DNA of 64,000 bases from Talpa occidentalis (lineage: Eukaryota; Chordata; Mammalia; Eulipotyphla; Talpidae). The translations under genes and the position numbers were made by a program. Below are positions 34,380 to 46,169 of this stretch, in pieces. How positions within the stretch are numbered: the first letter of the stretch is position 1; each line of letters begins with the position of its first letter. The notes below the pieces were generated by a model. It saw only the letters and a program-made list of their open reading frames with translations. It did not search any database and had not been told where the DNA came from. The stretch lies in the NCBI RefSeq assembly GCF_014898055.3, contig NW_026555331.1:104901194-104965193 (forward strand), written 5' to 3'.

Positions 34380-37300
34380 ACACCATCATTTCCCTTAACA
34401 GAAACATGGGACTGGATGAAATATCCAAAGAGAAATTCTGCTTCCCCTATTCACTCAGAAAGGAATTTGTTATTGAATGAAAGGTAAACATGCCACAGCC
34501 TCTACAAACAAAGTGTGAATTTTTTACTAGCCTGTGTATTAATGAAATATCACCACAGCCAGCAAGACAGGGGACTTGCAACATGAACAGAGACATGAAG
34601 GCTGAATAATTACCATCCTCAAATTGCGATATTATATACATATATATTAAAAAAAAAAAGAGGCCCAATTTATCTGTTGAACAGTGGAAAGAGATCAGGG
34701 TGGCATTAATCTCAAGTAAGAAAGTAGAAAGTAATTTAAGAAATATAAGGGATTAAAATAGGATCATTAAAATAACTATTTCAGAAACTATTTTCCGAAA
34801 TGGTAACAAATTCTTAAAAGCAAATGAACTCAGTTAAGGCAAACTCTTCCTAATTGGTGATTTATTTCTTGTTTTATTTTTGTGAAAGAGGAGCCAAAAA
34901 TAATAAGATGGAGGATAAGGTATCCAGAAAGAAATTATGCCAAGCTTAGAAATTGTTAGCATGTGCTTATTAGAGAGTATACAAAAGGGCAAAATGTAAA
35001 GCAGAATATGTATGATCTCATATATTCTCCTTCTGGGTTTTCAAAATCTACCCGAACGTTCAACTATTGTCCTGAGCAATACACAATTTCAATTCTAAAG
35101 CAATAGCAGCTGAAACTGTGAACAGACCAGAGACATCTTCAATAACAATTAAGAAAAAAGGAAAAATTGAATGTAATTGTCAAAGATAACATCATTAACT
35201 GGATGAAGGTTTATTTGTGACTATTGAGCAATTCTAATAAAGTGACATAAAGTCAAATAGAGTCTCTCTGGCTGCTATGTGAGTAAATGTATGTGACATG
35301 GTGGCTAAGGACCCTCGTAACCTGACTCAGGAAACGCCAATCATTTCCTTGTCTTGATGCATTGATGTGTAAAAACTGCAGGGGAAAAAATAAAAGAAAA
35401 TCCAATCTTCTCCAAAACGTCATTTTAACATGTAGCTTTTCGTAACAATTACCATTCCATCATACCTAACATCCACTGGCACAGAAGCCCAGCCTGGAAT
35501 GAACTTCAGCTTAGAATCTATTTGAAAAATATTCATTAGCAAGCCACTGACATAGTTAAAACTAAAACATTTCTAATATTCTCCAGTGAATGTTTTCTTC
35601 TGTTTCATGCTGACATCAGGGCCATTCATATTATTCAAGAATCATAGTAACAGAAATTCCCCAAGCTGCTTTTGCCACAGAGATCACCTCAACAAAGCTC
35701 TACAGCTTAGACGAGGCAGGATTGTTTCAGGTGGGTCATTTGACTTTCATCATGGTGTTCAGGTTATTCGACAAGGGCTAGCACATTTTGCGCCCCCCTT
35801 GACACTTAGAGATTCTAACTGCCGTGGCACTCTGGGGTGTGGGATGTTGGGGGTAAGGCTATGCTCCTGAAAAGGATAGGGAAGTATGGTTGGGGATAGA
35901 GAGGAGCATCTGGAAAGACTAATCATAGCTCTATGGAGGAGAGCAAACCTACTAGCAACTCTCACGGCAGGCCATCTACATCTAAGAACAAACTCTCTGG
36001 GGACGGCAGAAGCCAACACATGTGGCTTCCTCACAACTTTCCATTGAGCACAGTTCTTTTTTAGGAAGACTCTAGGCCTGTAAGACAAGAGCAAATAGAT
36101 GAGCAAATCCTTAGTGGGGTGTAGAGAGAATCAATCTATTTAGAGTTTATTTGGGTACATGCAGACCTCGCTTAACCTCTGTCTACCTCTGGCTGAAAAC
36201 ACAATTATGATGTAGGAAAAGACAAAGCAGCAAGACTACATGTACTCAAATACAATAAATATTGTGTTTGCCTTCCATGTGTCCTCCAAAATAAGATGCA
36301 GAAATTCAAGAACTGAAAGAAAACATTTAGGAGAGCTGCTCAGTGAGGAAAAAAAAAAATCAGTTACTTTATTTTTCAGCTTTCTGGGCAAGACTGATGA
36401 AGGTAATTTTAACTCCTGGGCTCTCCTCCCAGATAAACTGCTTGCACTGGAATCCTTATATCAGAATCTGCTTCTGGAAGAACCAAAACTAAGACAGCAT
36501 CCAACCCCATGAAGATTCCATTCAAATTGGCAGTCAGCTCATTTACCTCATTCTGCTGTCTTTCCAAATAGGATGAATGTCCCTGCCAACTGCACAAATC
36601 CTCACAGTGTCTCAAAGCTTGCTGAGAATATTTGTTAAGTCACTAGACTCCAGAGAGTCTTTGCTCATTTTATATCTCTGGTGTATGGATGGGATAGAGC
36701 TATGGATTTGGGGGTTCCTTGATCATTCAATGTAAATAGTATATCATTAATTTTCATATATTTTCTCAAATACTGGAACTTTTCTCATATTCCAAGCCAT
36801 AATGACATATTCTGATCCATTACAAATTTAACATTGAAAAGTTACAAGTAACATCATTTATTATTACTTGTTGAAAATAGAAAATGTGTGGATTTTATGT
36901 AAGAAATGGTTAACTTTATCTTTCTGTGTAATAGATGTCTTTAGTCAATAGAGTTACAATAGATCCTCTGAAGCCTTTCATGGAAGTTGTAAGAAAGTTG
37001 ACTCTGGCTCAGGTCCCTTCCAGGAGGGCAGGAGGAACACTGAGTGGAAGAGCTTTCTGAGCCCTTCAAAACCCTACCTGGGTGGGCTCCCTGGCTGCCC
37101 TGCAGACCTAAATTCAGCCAGCAGCCCACGCTTCCGGACACACCTAGAGCAAGGGGCAGGCAGTGTGGAGGTAGAGGTTTCCTTCATGCCCAGAAGCCCA
37201 ACAGGGCCCTGGAGGGAGAGCAGCCTTCACCTTCCTTGGCAGAAAGCCATGCCACCCCGGGCCCATGGACCCAGAGACCATGGACACGTGACTGGATACT

Positions 37301-38080
37301 TGATTAACAAATTAATAAACAGTGGTAAGTTGGAGGCGGAAGATAGCAGTTTTAAAAGACTCAGGACTGTTCAGTACATGTGAGATCATAAATTTTAAAG
37401 CCTTTGGAGATCTTATTAGTCCTCCTTCGTGTGGGAATTCTCCAAGAACATCCAATGTTTTAAAAAATACTTGGTGGTATACTGGACAAATGTGCACATA
37501 AAGGCACACACGCACAATCATCTAATTATCTTGCAAACAGAGAAACTTGAGGATTGGATAGTGAAGGCAGAAGGGGGAGGAGGGAAAAAAGTTCAGAAAA
37601 ATTAAGTTCCTCCCAAATCTTTCTTATGGTCAAAAGTCCAAGAATAAACAAAATAGAAAGCAGACTAGATGAAAATGCACTTCCTTCCCCCACCAAGTCC
37701 CATACATGCACCTATATTCCATAATTAATTCACTGAGACATTCATAATAAGCCAAGTCGGTTCTGGAACACTCTATATAACAAATATTACCTTCCCTCTC
37801 AGTGTGTTATAGCATTGGGGTGACAGACAAAGATGTTTAGAAACTACTTCCTACTCTGAAAATTTGGGAATTACCTTGTAACTGAAGATAGTTATGAGAA
37901 ATTGTAAAACCCATGCCCCTAAGGATAATCAGTACATTTGTGCTTTTTATTTTAATTTAAAATTCAATGTGTGCATGTCTTTTTTTCCCCTCAAGGAAAT
38001 AAATAACTGGAATGACTGAGTGTTGCACAAAATACAGACATGGGGAGAAGGTGGCAGTTTTAACTTTGAAATTCACCATT
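34380..38080. other. Unique non-coding sequence
   Basis: No gene was recognised. The overlapping chance frames (for example 35759-36106 minus, 115 codons) have no family features. No young repeat was seen. Confidence 0.45.
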
Positions 38081-38084
38081 CTTG

Positions 38085-38390
38085 TCAGTTAAAGTCAGAC
38101 CTAAAGCATTAATTATTCTGAAACATTAATTAACTGGAGCTTTTTTGCATTTAATTTTCTCTGGCATTTTGGAATCTATTCTAAGCCCTGTGGAAATGGC
38201 AGGTCTGATGTTATTAAAGTTAGCCTTTCAGAAAGTCCCCGAACTGAAGGCTCCAACACATTAAAAAATGCTGAGAGTCCAGATAATGCAAATCTAAAGT
38301 ATTATTAAAGGGTATTCTTTACACATGAAAGAAAAACCTTAATTTCATTAAAAGTGAATTCAACTGTTAGGAAGGCTTCAATTTTATGTA
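38085..38390. promoter_or_regulatory. Possible conserved non-coding element with octamer site
   Basis: It contains two ATTAATTA-type homeodomain sites at about 38109 and 38126, the exact POU octamer ATGCAAAT at 38286-38293, and no repeat signature over 300 bp. This density is typical of conserved developmental enhancers, but no alignment was possible. Confidence 0.3.
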
Positions 38391-38449
38391 TCTGGGCCCT
38401 TCAAACTCCACTTAAGAAAAACATCTAAAGCCAGTTTCATTTCTTTTTT

Positions 38450-38800
38450 TCACTCATTCACTCACTCAAATACCCATTGTGTGCCCACAACATGCCAGCC
38501 AGTACTGCTCTGAGCCGAACAAGCAAGATCCTGATCCAGTGTAGTTTACAGTCTAGATGGGGAATGACAAATATGAACACATCTAAGAGTGGTGGGAATA
38601 ATCATGACAATATGAGGCTGACTGATCAGGAGCGACTGGGAAGACTTCTCTGAGGAGGAAGCCTTTATATGAAGTATTAAATGACAAGCAATCACTCACA
38701 GAAACATCTGGGGCTAATCATCTCAGACAGACAGATTGGCTGGTACCTCTGCCAGGAGGCAAGAATGAGCATGTTTGAGGAGCAGGAAGGTACTAGTGAC
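38450..38800 (+). repeat. L2 LINE 3' fragment
   Basis: The phrases 'cattcactcactcaaatacccattgtgtgc', 'gatcctgatccagtgtagtttacag', 'gggaagacttctctgaggagg' and 'gaatgagcatgtttgaggagc' follow L2 order. Confidence 0.65.
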
Positions 38801-38846
38801 TGAGCCCCATGCAGGGGATGGTGATCTATTGAGACAGGGGAATTGG

Positions 38847-38899
38847 GGTGTGTGTGTGTGTATGTGTGCATGCGCACGCTCGCGTGTGCACAGGATTTG
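38847..38899. repeat. (GT)n microsatellite
   Basis: TGTGTGTGTG units pass into TATGTGTGCATGCGCACG and CTCGCGTGTGCA. It is an alternating purine-pyrimidine tract, likely length-polymorphic and Z-DNA prone. Confidence 0.75.
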
Positions 38900-38904
38900 G
38901 GGGT

Positions 38905-40110
38905 ATCAAGAGTTTTATTTTGGATAAATGGAATTTTAGATGCCACTTAAAAGAGTGGTTCAAATAAAACAATTATAGCAATTGTATGCTCACCCAGCAT
39001 CAAGGGAAGAATTTTGATTGAGATTCAAGAATGGATGCTGTTGATTATGGCCACATTACAAGACCATAGTTCTCTAAAAAAAATATTCCACAGGTCACTT
39101 TAGCTATTTGATCAAATCAAGCAATGTGTAATATGTTCTAAATTTAACATGGTGAACAAAAATTATAAAACATACTATTAAGGAAGGAAAAAATAATGCT
39201 TCTAGAAAGCACATAATTTATTTCTACCTTATAGTGTGCTCTCCAAGATTAATTCTTTCACAGAATACAAGCAGGTGACCTAGATGTATATGGTAAATTT
39301 ATTCCAAAAAATTAAAACATGTGCAACAGAAGTTGTACATTTGTATGGGTGAGACGTGATGTTGGCTGATGTTGGAAGGAAGGAGAATTTACTTCCTTTC
39401 CAAGTCAAACTATCCCAAATGGCCATACTTCTTTACTTGGGATTTGCTGAGCCTGAATTTAGATGGATTTGGTATAAACTATTTAAAAGAGTGAAGCAGA
39501 CATGGGAATAACGAAAGAGATTACCAAAATGCAAAATTACAAGGCGGTACAGAATTCCACAACCATCTCTATTCCCAAGTCTCAGCTCTTCAGAAGCCAA
39601 TAAAATATCACCACATCTTCTATCTCTCCCCTTTCTGAGGCATTTTTGTGGCTGAGGTTCATCAGTCTCAGGGTAAGACCTACATACTTCAGATTATTTG
39701 AATTTATAGATTATGATTGTTATACTTACAAGGGCCAAGAGTTTTTGAGTCTGAGAGCCTGTGCCAACATTTGGAACTGGGCTGCTTTACTAACAAATCC
39801 CTGTAATGGAGCTGTCTGGCAACAGATAGTATCTAAAAACATCCTGAGAATCTCAGAAACAGAGATAGTATTTCTCGTATCTAGAAATGCTGCTAATCAC
39901 CATGTCCTCTGAGAAATGGGCAAAGGATACTTTTAACACTTTCAAGGAGCGACTCCTTTCTCAACCTATAAAAACTAGCCAGTCTCTTTAACAGGGTGCA
40001 GGAATCTGGGCCACCCTATTAAGTGCTGCCTTCCAACACATTCACTAGTCCTGTCCAAGATGGTGGGGGCCCCCTAGGTACCTAAAAGGGTGGGTCCTCT
40101 TGGGGATGCC
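38905..40110. other. Unique non-coding sequence
   Basis: No gene or clear repeat was recognised in this stretch. Confidence 0.4.
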
Positions 40111-40119
40111 GAAAGTAAA

Positions 40120-40560
40120 CGATAATAAGGAAGAGGAATAATGAGCTGAAGGCACCTAGGATGGGTTTTGAAGGAAGAAGTTTGCAGGTGAAGAGAGTTC
40201 GGAGACTGAGACAGCATTTCAAAGGAACCAACTTTGTGATGACAGAGGTAAAAGGGTATGTATGATGTGTGAGGAACAAAACGCCTCACTGGATTACAGG
40301 GTAGGGTTGGGGAGGGCAGAGAGACTTGTTAACCCATTACAGAAGGGCCACAGAGGTCCTGCTGGAGAGTGACCATTTACCCTGCAGGTCATGAAAACAA
40401 ACAAGAATTCTGAGTTGGGGAGAAGGAGCAGAGATTGTAGGACAGTGTGGATCCTCACACAAGCAAATTTGCATTTTAGAAATAGCACTGACAGAAGTTG
40501 GAGAATGGATTGGGGTAAAGTTGGAGGTATGTTTGTTTGGGAGGGGCATGTACCAAGACT
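40120..40560 (+). repeat. L2 LINE 3' fragment
   Basis: The phrases 'gaactgagacagcatttcaaagg'-like sequence near 40205, then 'gcaaatttgcattttagaaatagcactgac' and 'ggagaatggattggggtaaag' fit L2 3' order. Confidence 0.55.
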
Positions 40561-41299
40561 GAAAGCAAAGTAAAAAGATAAAGTAAAATTAATTCACGTA
40601 AAACACCAAAGTTACAACCACTCTTTCACCTACTGTTTGGCAGGAGATGTTTTCGTTAACGTTGTTTTCCCGCTGGTTTTATGTGTACTGCAACATATTC
40701 TATTAAGTGTGTGTTGTTTGTCTACCTGGCAGAGACTTCTGGAATGCTATGATCCTGCAAAACTGTAAGATGGATGTGAAACTGCTGTAAAAGATCTGAG
40801 TGTCGCTAGAAAGTATATTGGAATACTGAATGGGGGAGCTCAACTGGCAAGGAAGGCAATGAGCAGTAAAACTAGGAAACCAACAATCTGGCTAGCAGAT
40901 GGCCTTATATAAAAGATGGCTGCGAGTTAATGGTGGACCCTTAGCTCCCTTTACCCCAGAAGGCGTGCTCGTTACAGGCAAGAATCCCAAATGCTGAGCC
41001 TGTCCTTTCCCTCGCTACCCAGCCTCTGACTTTCACATCAAGGGACATCTCCAAAAGCCACAGCTTGAATGGCCTTCCTTAACCCCTGAACCTCCCACTT
41101 TCACCAGGTGAGCTCCAACATTTCCTTGCGTATCTTTGCCTGTGAATGGGAGATGCTTTTTATTCCTCTTTGTTTTCATGGCCTAGCTTAGCTTTTCATT
41201 CCTCTTTATGTTCTCCTGACCTCTCCTAGCTAAGTGCTGACACATAACTCAAGTGTTTGTTTTAAGGGACATCATCAGTTAAATGTTGTAATAAAAATA

Positions 41300-41965
41300 T
41301 TACAGCCATTGTGAAAAACAGTCTGGTAGGTCCTTAAGAAATTACACAGGGTGATGCCATACCTCTAAATCATAAACAATGTTGTAAACCAATGTTACCT
41401 CAATAAAAAAATAAAACTTTTTTTTTTAATCTAATGAAAAATTGGCAGTTGCACTCCTAGGCATATACCCAAGAAAATCGAAACAGGTGTTCAAACAAAA
41501 ACCTGTACACAAATTTCAAAGCTGCATTATGCATAGTAGCCAAGAAGTGAAAACAATCCAAATGCAAACAAGGCACACATCAACACAATGTGCTATATTT
41601 ATACTCTGGAATATTACTGGGTCATAAAAAGGACTGAAGTGCTGGCACATGCTGCAACATGGAGGGACTTTGAAAACAATGTTAAGTGAAAGAAGCCAGA
41701 TACTGTGGGCCCACTTACATGAAATGCCCAGAAGCCTCAGATTCATAGTGACAGCTTATTAGTAGTTTCCAGGGACTTCGGGAGGGAAGAGTCAGTAGTG
41801 ACTGCTTAGTGTATATGGGGTTTTATTTGAGAGTGATGAAAATGTTCTGGAATTAGATACTGGTGATGGTTGTACAGCATGATGTATGGATTAAAAAGCC
41901 ACTAATTGTACACTTTAAAGTAGCTGAAAGGGTGCTTTTTATGTTGGGTAAATACATTTTTGTAA
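41300..41965 (+). mobile_element. Old L1 3' end (L1M type)
   Basis: The sequence begins 'cagccattgtgaaaaacagtctgg', continues 'cactcctaggcatatacccaag', 'cataaaaaggactgaagtgc', 'aagtgaaagaagccagatac' and 'gatgaaaatgttctggaattag', and ends with 'ctaattgtacactttaaag'. This is ORF2 3' end plus 3' UTR of an old L1. The coding frame is broken; only remnants such as LLGIYP are readable near 41451. It is interrupted by the insertion at about 41347-41432. Confidence 0.8.
41347..41432 (+). mobile_element. Short L1 tail nested in older L1
   Basis: Between 'ggtccttaagaaatta' and 'gttgcactcctagg' the older L1 is interrupted by about 85 bp containing 'gttgtaaaccaatgttacctcaataaaaaaa'-type sequence (motif at 41380-41410). 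This is the common terminal motif of L1 3' ends, followed by mixed A and T runs. It appears to be a severely truncated L1 insertion. Junctions are approximate and no clear target duplication was seen. Confidence 0.6.
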
Positions 41966-41969
41966 ATCT

Positions 41970-43190
41970 AATCTCATGAAGACCCCCTCACAAATGAACC
42001 TTCTTAGCCAGTGTGAATGTCCATCTGTCCTTCCTCCCCTTGATATCCCTCTATCCTTCCTCTGTTCCCAGCTTGGCTAACATCAATCAAACCCTTTGGT
42101 CCTTAGTTTCATCTATAAAATGGGAGTGGGACTAAGACTATCATTTTACAAATTTTTCTGCCTAACATTTGGAGGATAATGTAGCAGAATGATACGGGTC
42201 CTATGCGTGGAATAGCCACTCACAGAGGAAGGCCAAGGGATGACAGCTTGCTTTCCCCAGAGCACAGGCAGCTACTCAGCTGAAGCGGAGATATGCCAAA
42301 AAATCTTAAGAGTCTGCCTGTGTTCGCTGAAAGTTCAGCAAGAGCAGGAGCTACAAAGAAAGTTAATAGCCTATTCTTCTAAGGAAAAAAAAAACCCACA
42401 AAATGTATTTTTCTTTGGTTTTTAATTAAAAATGACCTTTCTGAATCTATGACTGGAGGCAGCCATAGTAATGAAAAACGATGTCATTTACTGATGATAC
42501 TAACAGCATGACAATATGGTGAAAAGGGTTAGAATCCTCAGAATCCGTAGGTCTCTACATATCACCTAATTGTTGGGGCAGCCGGGGAGGGAGCTGCAGA
42601 TTAAGAGACAATATAATCACACCTGAGCAAAGGACTGATCCAACCTTACTTGAAACCCATTTGGAACGGGCATTTTCAGAAACTGAGTTTCAACTTTTCC
42701 TTTAATGCTTCCAACAATTACAAAAGCAAGTGGGAAGGAGTTCAATTGTCTAAAAAAGGTGAAATTTTGACACCAGGGGTCAATGGCTCCCTAAAACCTG
42801 AATGAGGTAAGACCAGTAAGGAGCTTAAGGAAGGGAAGGAAGAACAGAGGAAAGCAGGGAGGAAGCTGGGGAAAGGCTGGGAAGAAAGTGAGAAGGCAGG
42901 TGAAATTTCAGGAGACATAAAAGAAATGCATCTGCCTTGCTTCTTCAAAGCAGGTAGGGGCAGGTGGGGAAGTAGAAGTGCTCCTGAATGGCTAAGTGTC
43001 TCAGACCCTACTTTTCTAAAATGCAAAATGTTTTCTTCTGACAGTATCTGGACTGCTTCCCTTCCTCAGACAAGTCAGCCCATACTGAGTAACAAATGGA
43101 AGGTAAACTGCCAGGAAAGGGAAAACATTCTAGGAGCCCTGCTGAATTGACTAAACTATTTCTGGATTATTCAAAACTCAGGGCGTAATT
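41970..43190. other. Unique sequence with a purine-rich tract
   Basis: It contains a GGAAG-rich purine tract at about 42828-42903, an A-run near 42388 and no recognised gene. The short frames on both strands are chance. Confidence 0.45.
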
Positions 43191-43192
43191 TG

Positions 43193-43523
43193 CAGTAGTC
43201 CAAGTCCCCCTTATCTGCCACAGCCACACCTGCCCCCCTCCACGTGTATGCATGAATCCAGATAGTACCAACCCCTAAGTACTCTGTTTTCTCATATATA
43301 TATATATATGAATATCTATCACCATAATATTTAATTTATAAATTAGGTGCAGGAGATTAGCACTAACTAATAACATGCAGAACATTGTAACAACACACTA
43401 TAATAAAAGTTATGTGAATGTAGTCTTTCTCAAAATATCTTATTGTGTATATTTTCAGACTGTGGTTGACCATGGGTAATTCAAACTTCAGAAAGTGAAA
43501 CCATGGGTAAGAGGGGACTACTG
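43193..43523 (+). mobile_element. MER2-like Tigger (TcMar) DNA transposon
   Basis: It begins CAGTAGTCCAAGTCCCCCTT and ends GAGGGGACTACTG, forming the terminal inverted repeats of the Tigger group. Internal phrases 'aatttataaattaggtgcagg', 'agttatgtgaatgtagtctttctc' and 'tggttgaccatgggtaattc' are diagnostic of the MER2 non-autonomous element. The expected TA target duplication appears mutated to TG on the left and CA on the right. Confidence 0.8.
43296..43309. repeat. (TA)n microsatellite
   Basis: A short run of TA repeats inside the MER2 element, expanded relative to the element's usual sequence. Confidence 0.7.
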
Positions 43524-43529
43524 CATACA

Positions 43530-45635
43530 AAACCACCTTGTTTTTTTAATGGCTACATGACATTATACACATTAAATATTCTAAATTTTATTTAACCTGT
43601 CCCTTACCGAGGGACATTAAGGCTGCCTCCAAGTTTCCCCTAACATAAATAATGCTATGATCAATTTCTGAATAGCAGAACTGCTAGGTCAAACGTAGCT
43701 ATGTCTTAAGTTTGAATAATGTTACCCTGCTAAATGGACTATATAAATCTAAACTTCCAGTAAGTGTAAGTGCTCTGCTTGCTGCAACTCCCCAAGAGGC
43801 AGACAGTATCAATCGTTTAAATTTTCTACAACCTGACAGATGAAAATTGAATCCAAAAGTCATTCCCTCTGATTGTAAGTGAAGCTAAAGTTTTTTATGT
43901 TGATTAGTCACTTGTGTGGTTCTTATTCTCCCCACACTTTCAATTCCATTGTCCTTTACTGATTTGTATGAGCTTTCTACAGATTTTGACCATTAACCCT
44001 TTATCTGTTGTTACGTGTGTCACATATTTTCTCCCAGTTGGCTAGCCATACTTTAATTCTCTTTGTGGGTTCTTTTACCATAATTTCATAAAACTGAATT
44101 TGTGGAACATTTTAAGAAGTTAGGGCTTGCTGTCATATTATAAAGGTCTTTTTCCTGACCATAAAATGATAGTTTTACCTACTGTCTTCTAGAATTTTAT
44201 AACTCACAATGCAATGTGGGGCATCAGACAGCAATGTGAACACTTTATTTTCACAAAGGCTTTGCTAGCTGATTTAACACTATATAATAAATAGCTCACC
44301 CTTTCCTATTGACTTGAAAGTTTTATCTTTATTACATATTAAATTCTCACATGTACATAGGAATGTCTGAGGTCCATGGCATGTTTTAAAATCTGGCAAG
44401 ACAAATTCTCCACATTTAAAAATTATTTTTTTTGCTAGCTTCGCTTATTTTATTTTTTAAATGAACTTTAGAAGGACCTCATCAAACTTTAAAAAGAAAT
44501 TCTATAGGGTTGTATTGGAATTGCAAAGGATTACTCTATTAATTTGGAGAGAATTTATTTTATAATGCTGAGTTTCTAGCCAGGAATGAAGTGTTTCCAC
44601 TCAGCATCTCCCCTTAGACACTTTAGTAAAGTTCTACCGTTGGCCTCATATAGTTTTTTTTCATTTTACTTTCATATTTTTATACATTGTTATGAAATTA
44701 TAAGGTTTCCTCCTCTCCCCGCCAGTCAAATGTTGATTTGACTGTGCGTGTGGTTAATGCTATTATATAGGAAAACACTCATTTTTGTCGATTCATATGC
44801 AGTGGTGATTCCTAATATTGGTTAGAATATTGGCTAGACTAAGGTTAGAATAGCAGGGTATATTATTCTTTTGATATTTTGCTATATTTTAGCTGCACCC
44901 ATTTTGATAACTGACGTGGCTCTGTATTTTCTTGGCCACATTCTCATCTGGTTTAGGTAACAAGATTTATGGTGTCTGTACAATAAATGGATGCTTCTTG
45001 TCTTTCTCTATTCTCTGGTGATGTATAAGTTGCCATAACAAAACCTGTAGCAAGTATTTACAGGAGGAGATTAGGCTATGTTCAAAAAGAATTAGTCTAT
45101 TAGGATGGAAATGTAAAGATAGGTGGATGAATGGATGAACAGATAGTAGTTTTCTTCTGTAGTTATTTTCTATTCATGTAATCCTCCCTGAGTCAGTTTT
45201 AATAATGTATAATTGTTTAAATTTTCAAATTCATTACTAAAAAGCTAGATATAAACCTTTGGTTATATCACCTCTTTTCTCTAAGCTTTGTAAAGGTGTT
45301 CCTATTTTATCAGTTTGTTAAAGCTGAAAAACCATTTTTTATTTATCAGAGATGGTTTTTTCCTTTAATGTTGTTTTCTATAATTTCTGAATTTATAGTC
45401 ATTATTTATGTTATTTGACTATTTGGGTTAACTTTGTTCTTTTTCTCAAATACTGATTTGAATATTTTATTTACAGGTATTCTAAATTTCTTATAAATGT
45501 CTTTAAAGGCTAAAATTTGCCCTTTGAGAACTAATTTGGTTACAGCTTATGGGTTTCTACATGGACTGTTCTCATTACCAGTAACTTCTAGTCTATCATT
45601 CTAATTATGATTTTATTCTTTAACTTGAGATTTTA
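43530..45635 (-). mobile_element. Old L1, antisense, ORF2 region
   Basis: Read on the plus strand it shows the antisense L1 order: 'tggctacatgacattatacac', 'ggacattaaggctgcctcc', 'taataatgctatgatc'-like sequence, 'aaccctttatctgttgttacg', 'atattttctcccagttggc' and later 'aaatttgccctttgagaac'. About 2 kb of the ORF2 region is present with many stops and indels. A stretch near 45000-45150 may be a separate insertion. No functional coding remains. Confidence 0.7.
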
Positions 45636-45637
45636 AA

Positions 45638-46165
45638 AGTTTATACAAAAGCTTGAATGTGAATAATCACAGAATCATTATTCAAAGTAGCCCAAAGGTG
45701 AGACTAACCCAAATGTCTACTGATGAATGAATGCATTTTGAAAAAGTGCTTTTACTATATAAAGGAATATTACTGAATCAGAAAAAAGGAATCCAATATT
45801 GATTCCTGTTACAACATGTAAGAATCCTAAAAACATGTGTGAATCCTGAAAACAAGTATAAAAGAAGCCAAACACAAAAGGACACATTCTATATTTTTAA
45901 TTATATATAGGTACTATGCTTATTGTTTACATAAAATGTCTAAAATAAGCAAATCTATAAAGAAAGAAAGTAGTTGAGCTGTTGCCAGGGGATGGGGAGA
46001 GAGGTGAATGAGAGTGAATACTAATGAGTACAGGCTTTCTTGGGGAGGATGATGAAAACCTCCTGAAATTAGAGTGTTTACGGCTGTATAACTGTGTGAA
46101 CATATTAAAAGTCACTGAATTGAAAACTTTAAGAGTGAATTTTATGGTTTATGATTTGTAACCAT
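45638..46165 (+). mobile_element. Old L1 3' end (L1M type)
   Basis: The phrases 'cccaaatgtctactgatgaatgaatg', 'aaggaatattactgaatcag', 'aaaagaagccaaacacaaaagg', 'gttgccaggggatggggagag' and 'cactgaattgaaaactttaag' give the sense-strand L1 3' order. It abuts the antisense L1 at 43530-45635, giving a tail-to-tail or inverted arrangement. Confidence 0.75.
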
Positions 46166-46169
46166 TTTC

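Noticed and set aside
42828..42903. Purine-rich tract as a regulatory element
   Set aside because: GGAAG-type low-complexity sequence is common and shows no further structure.
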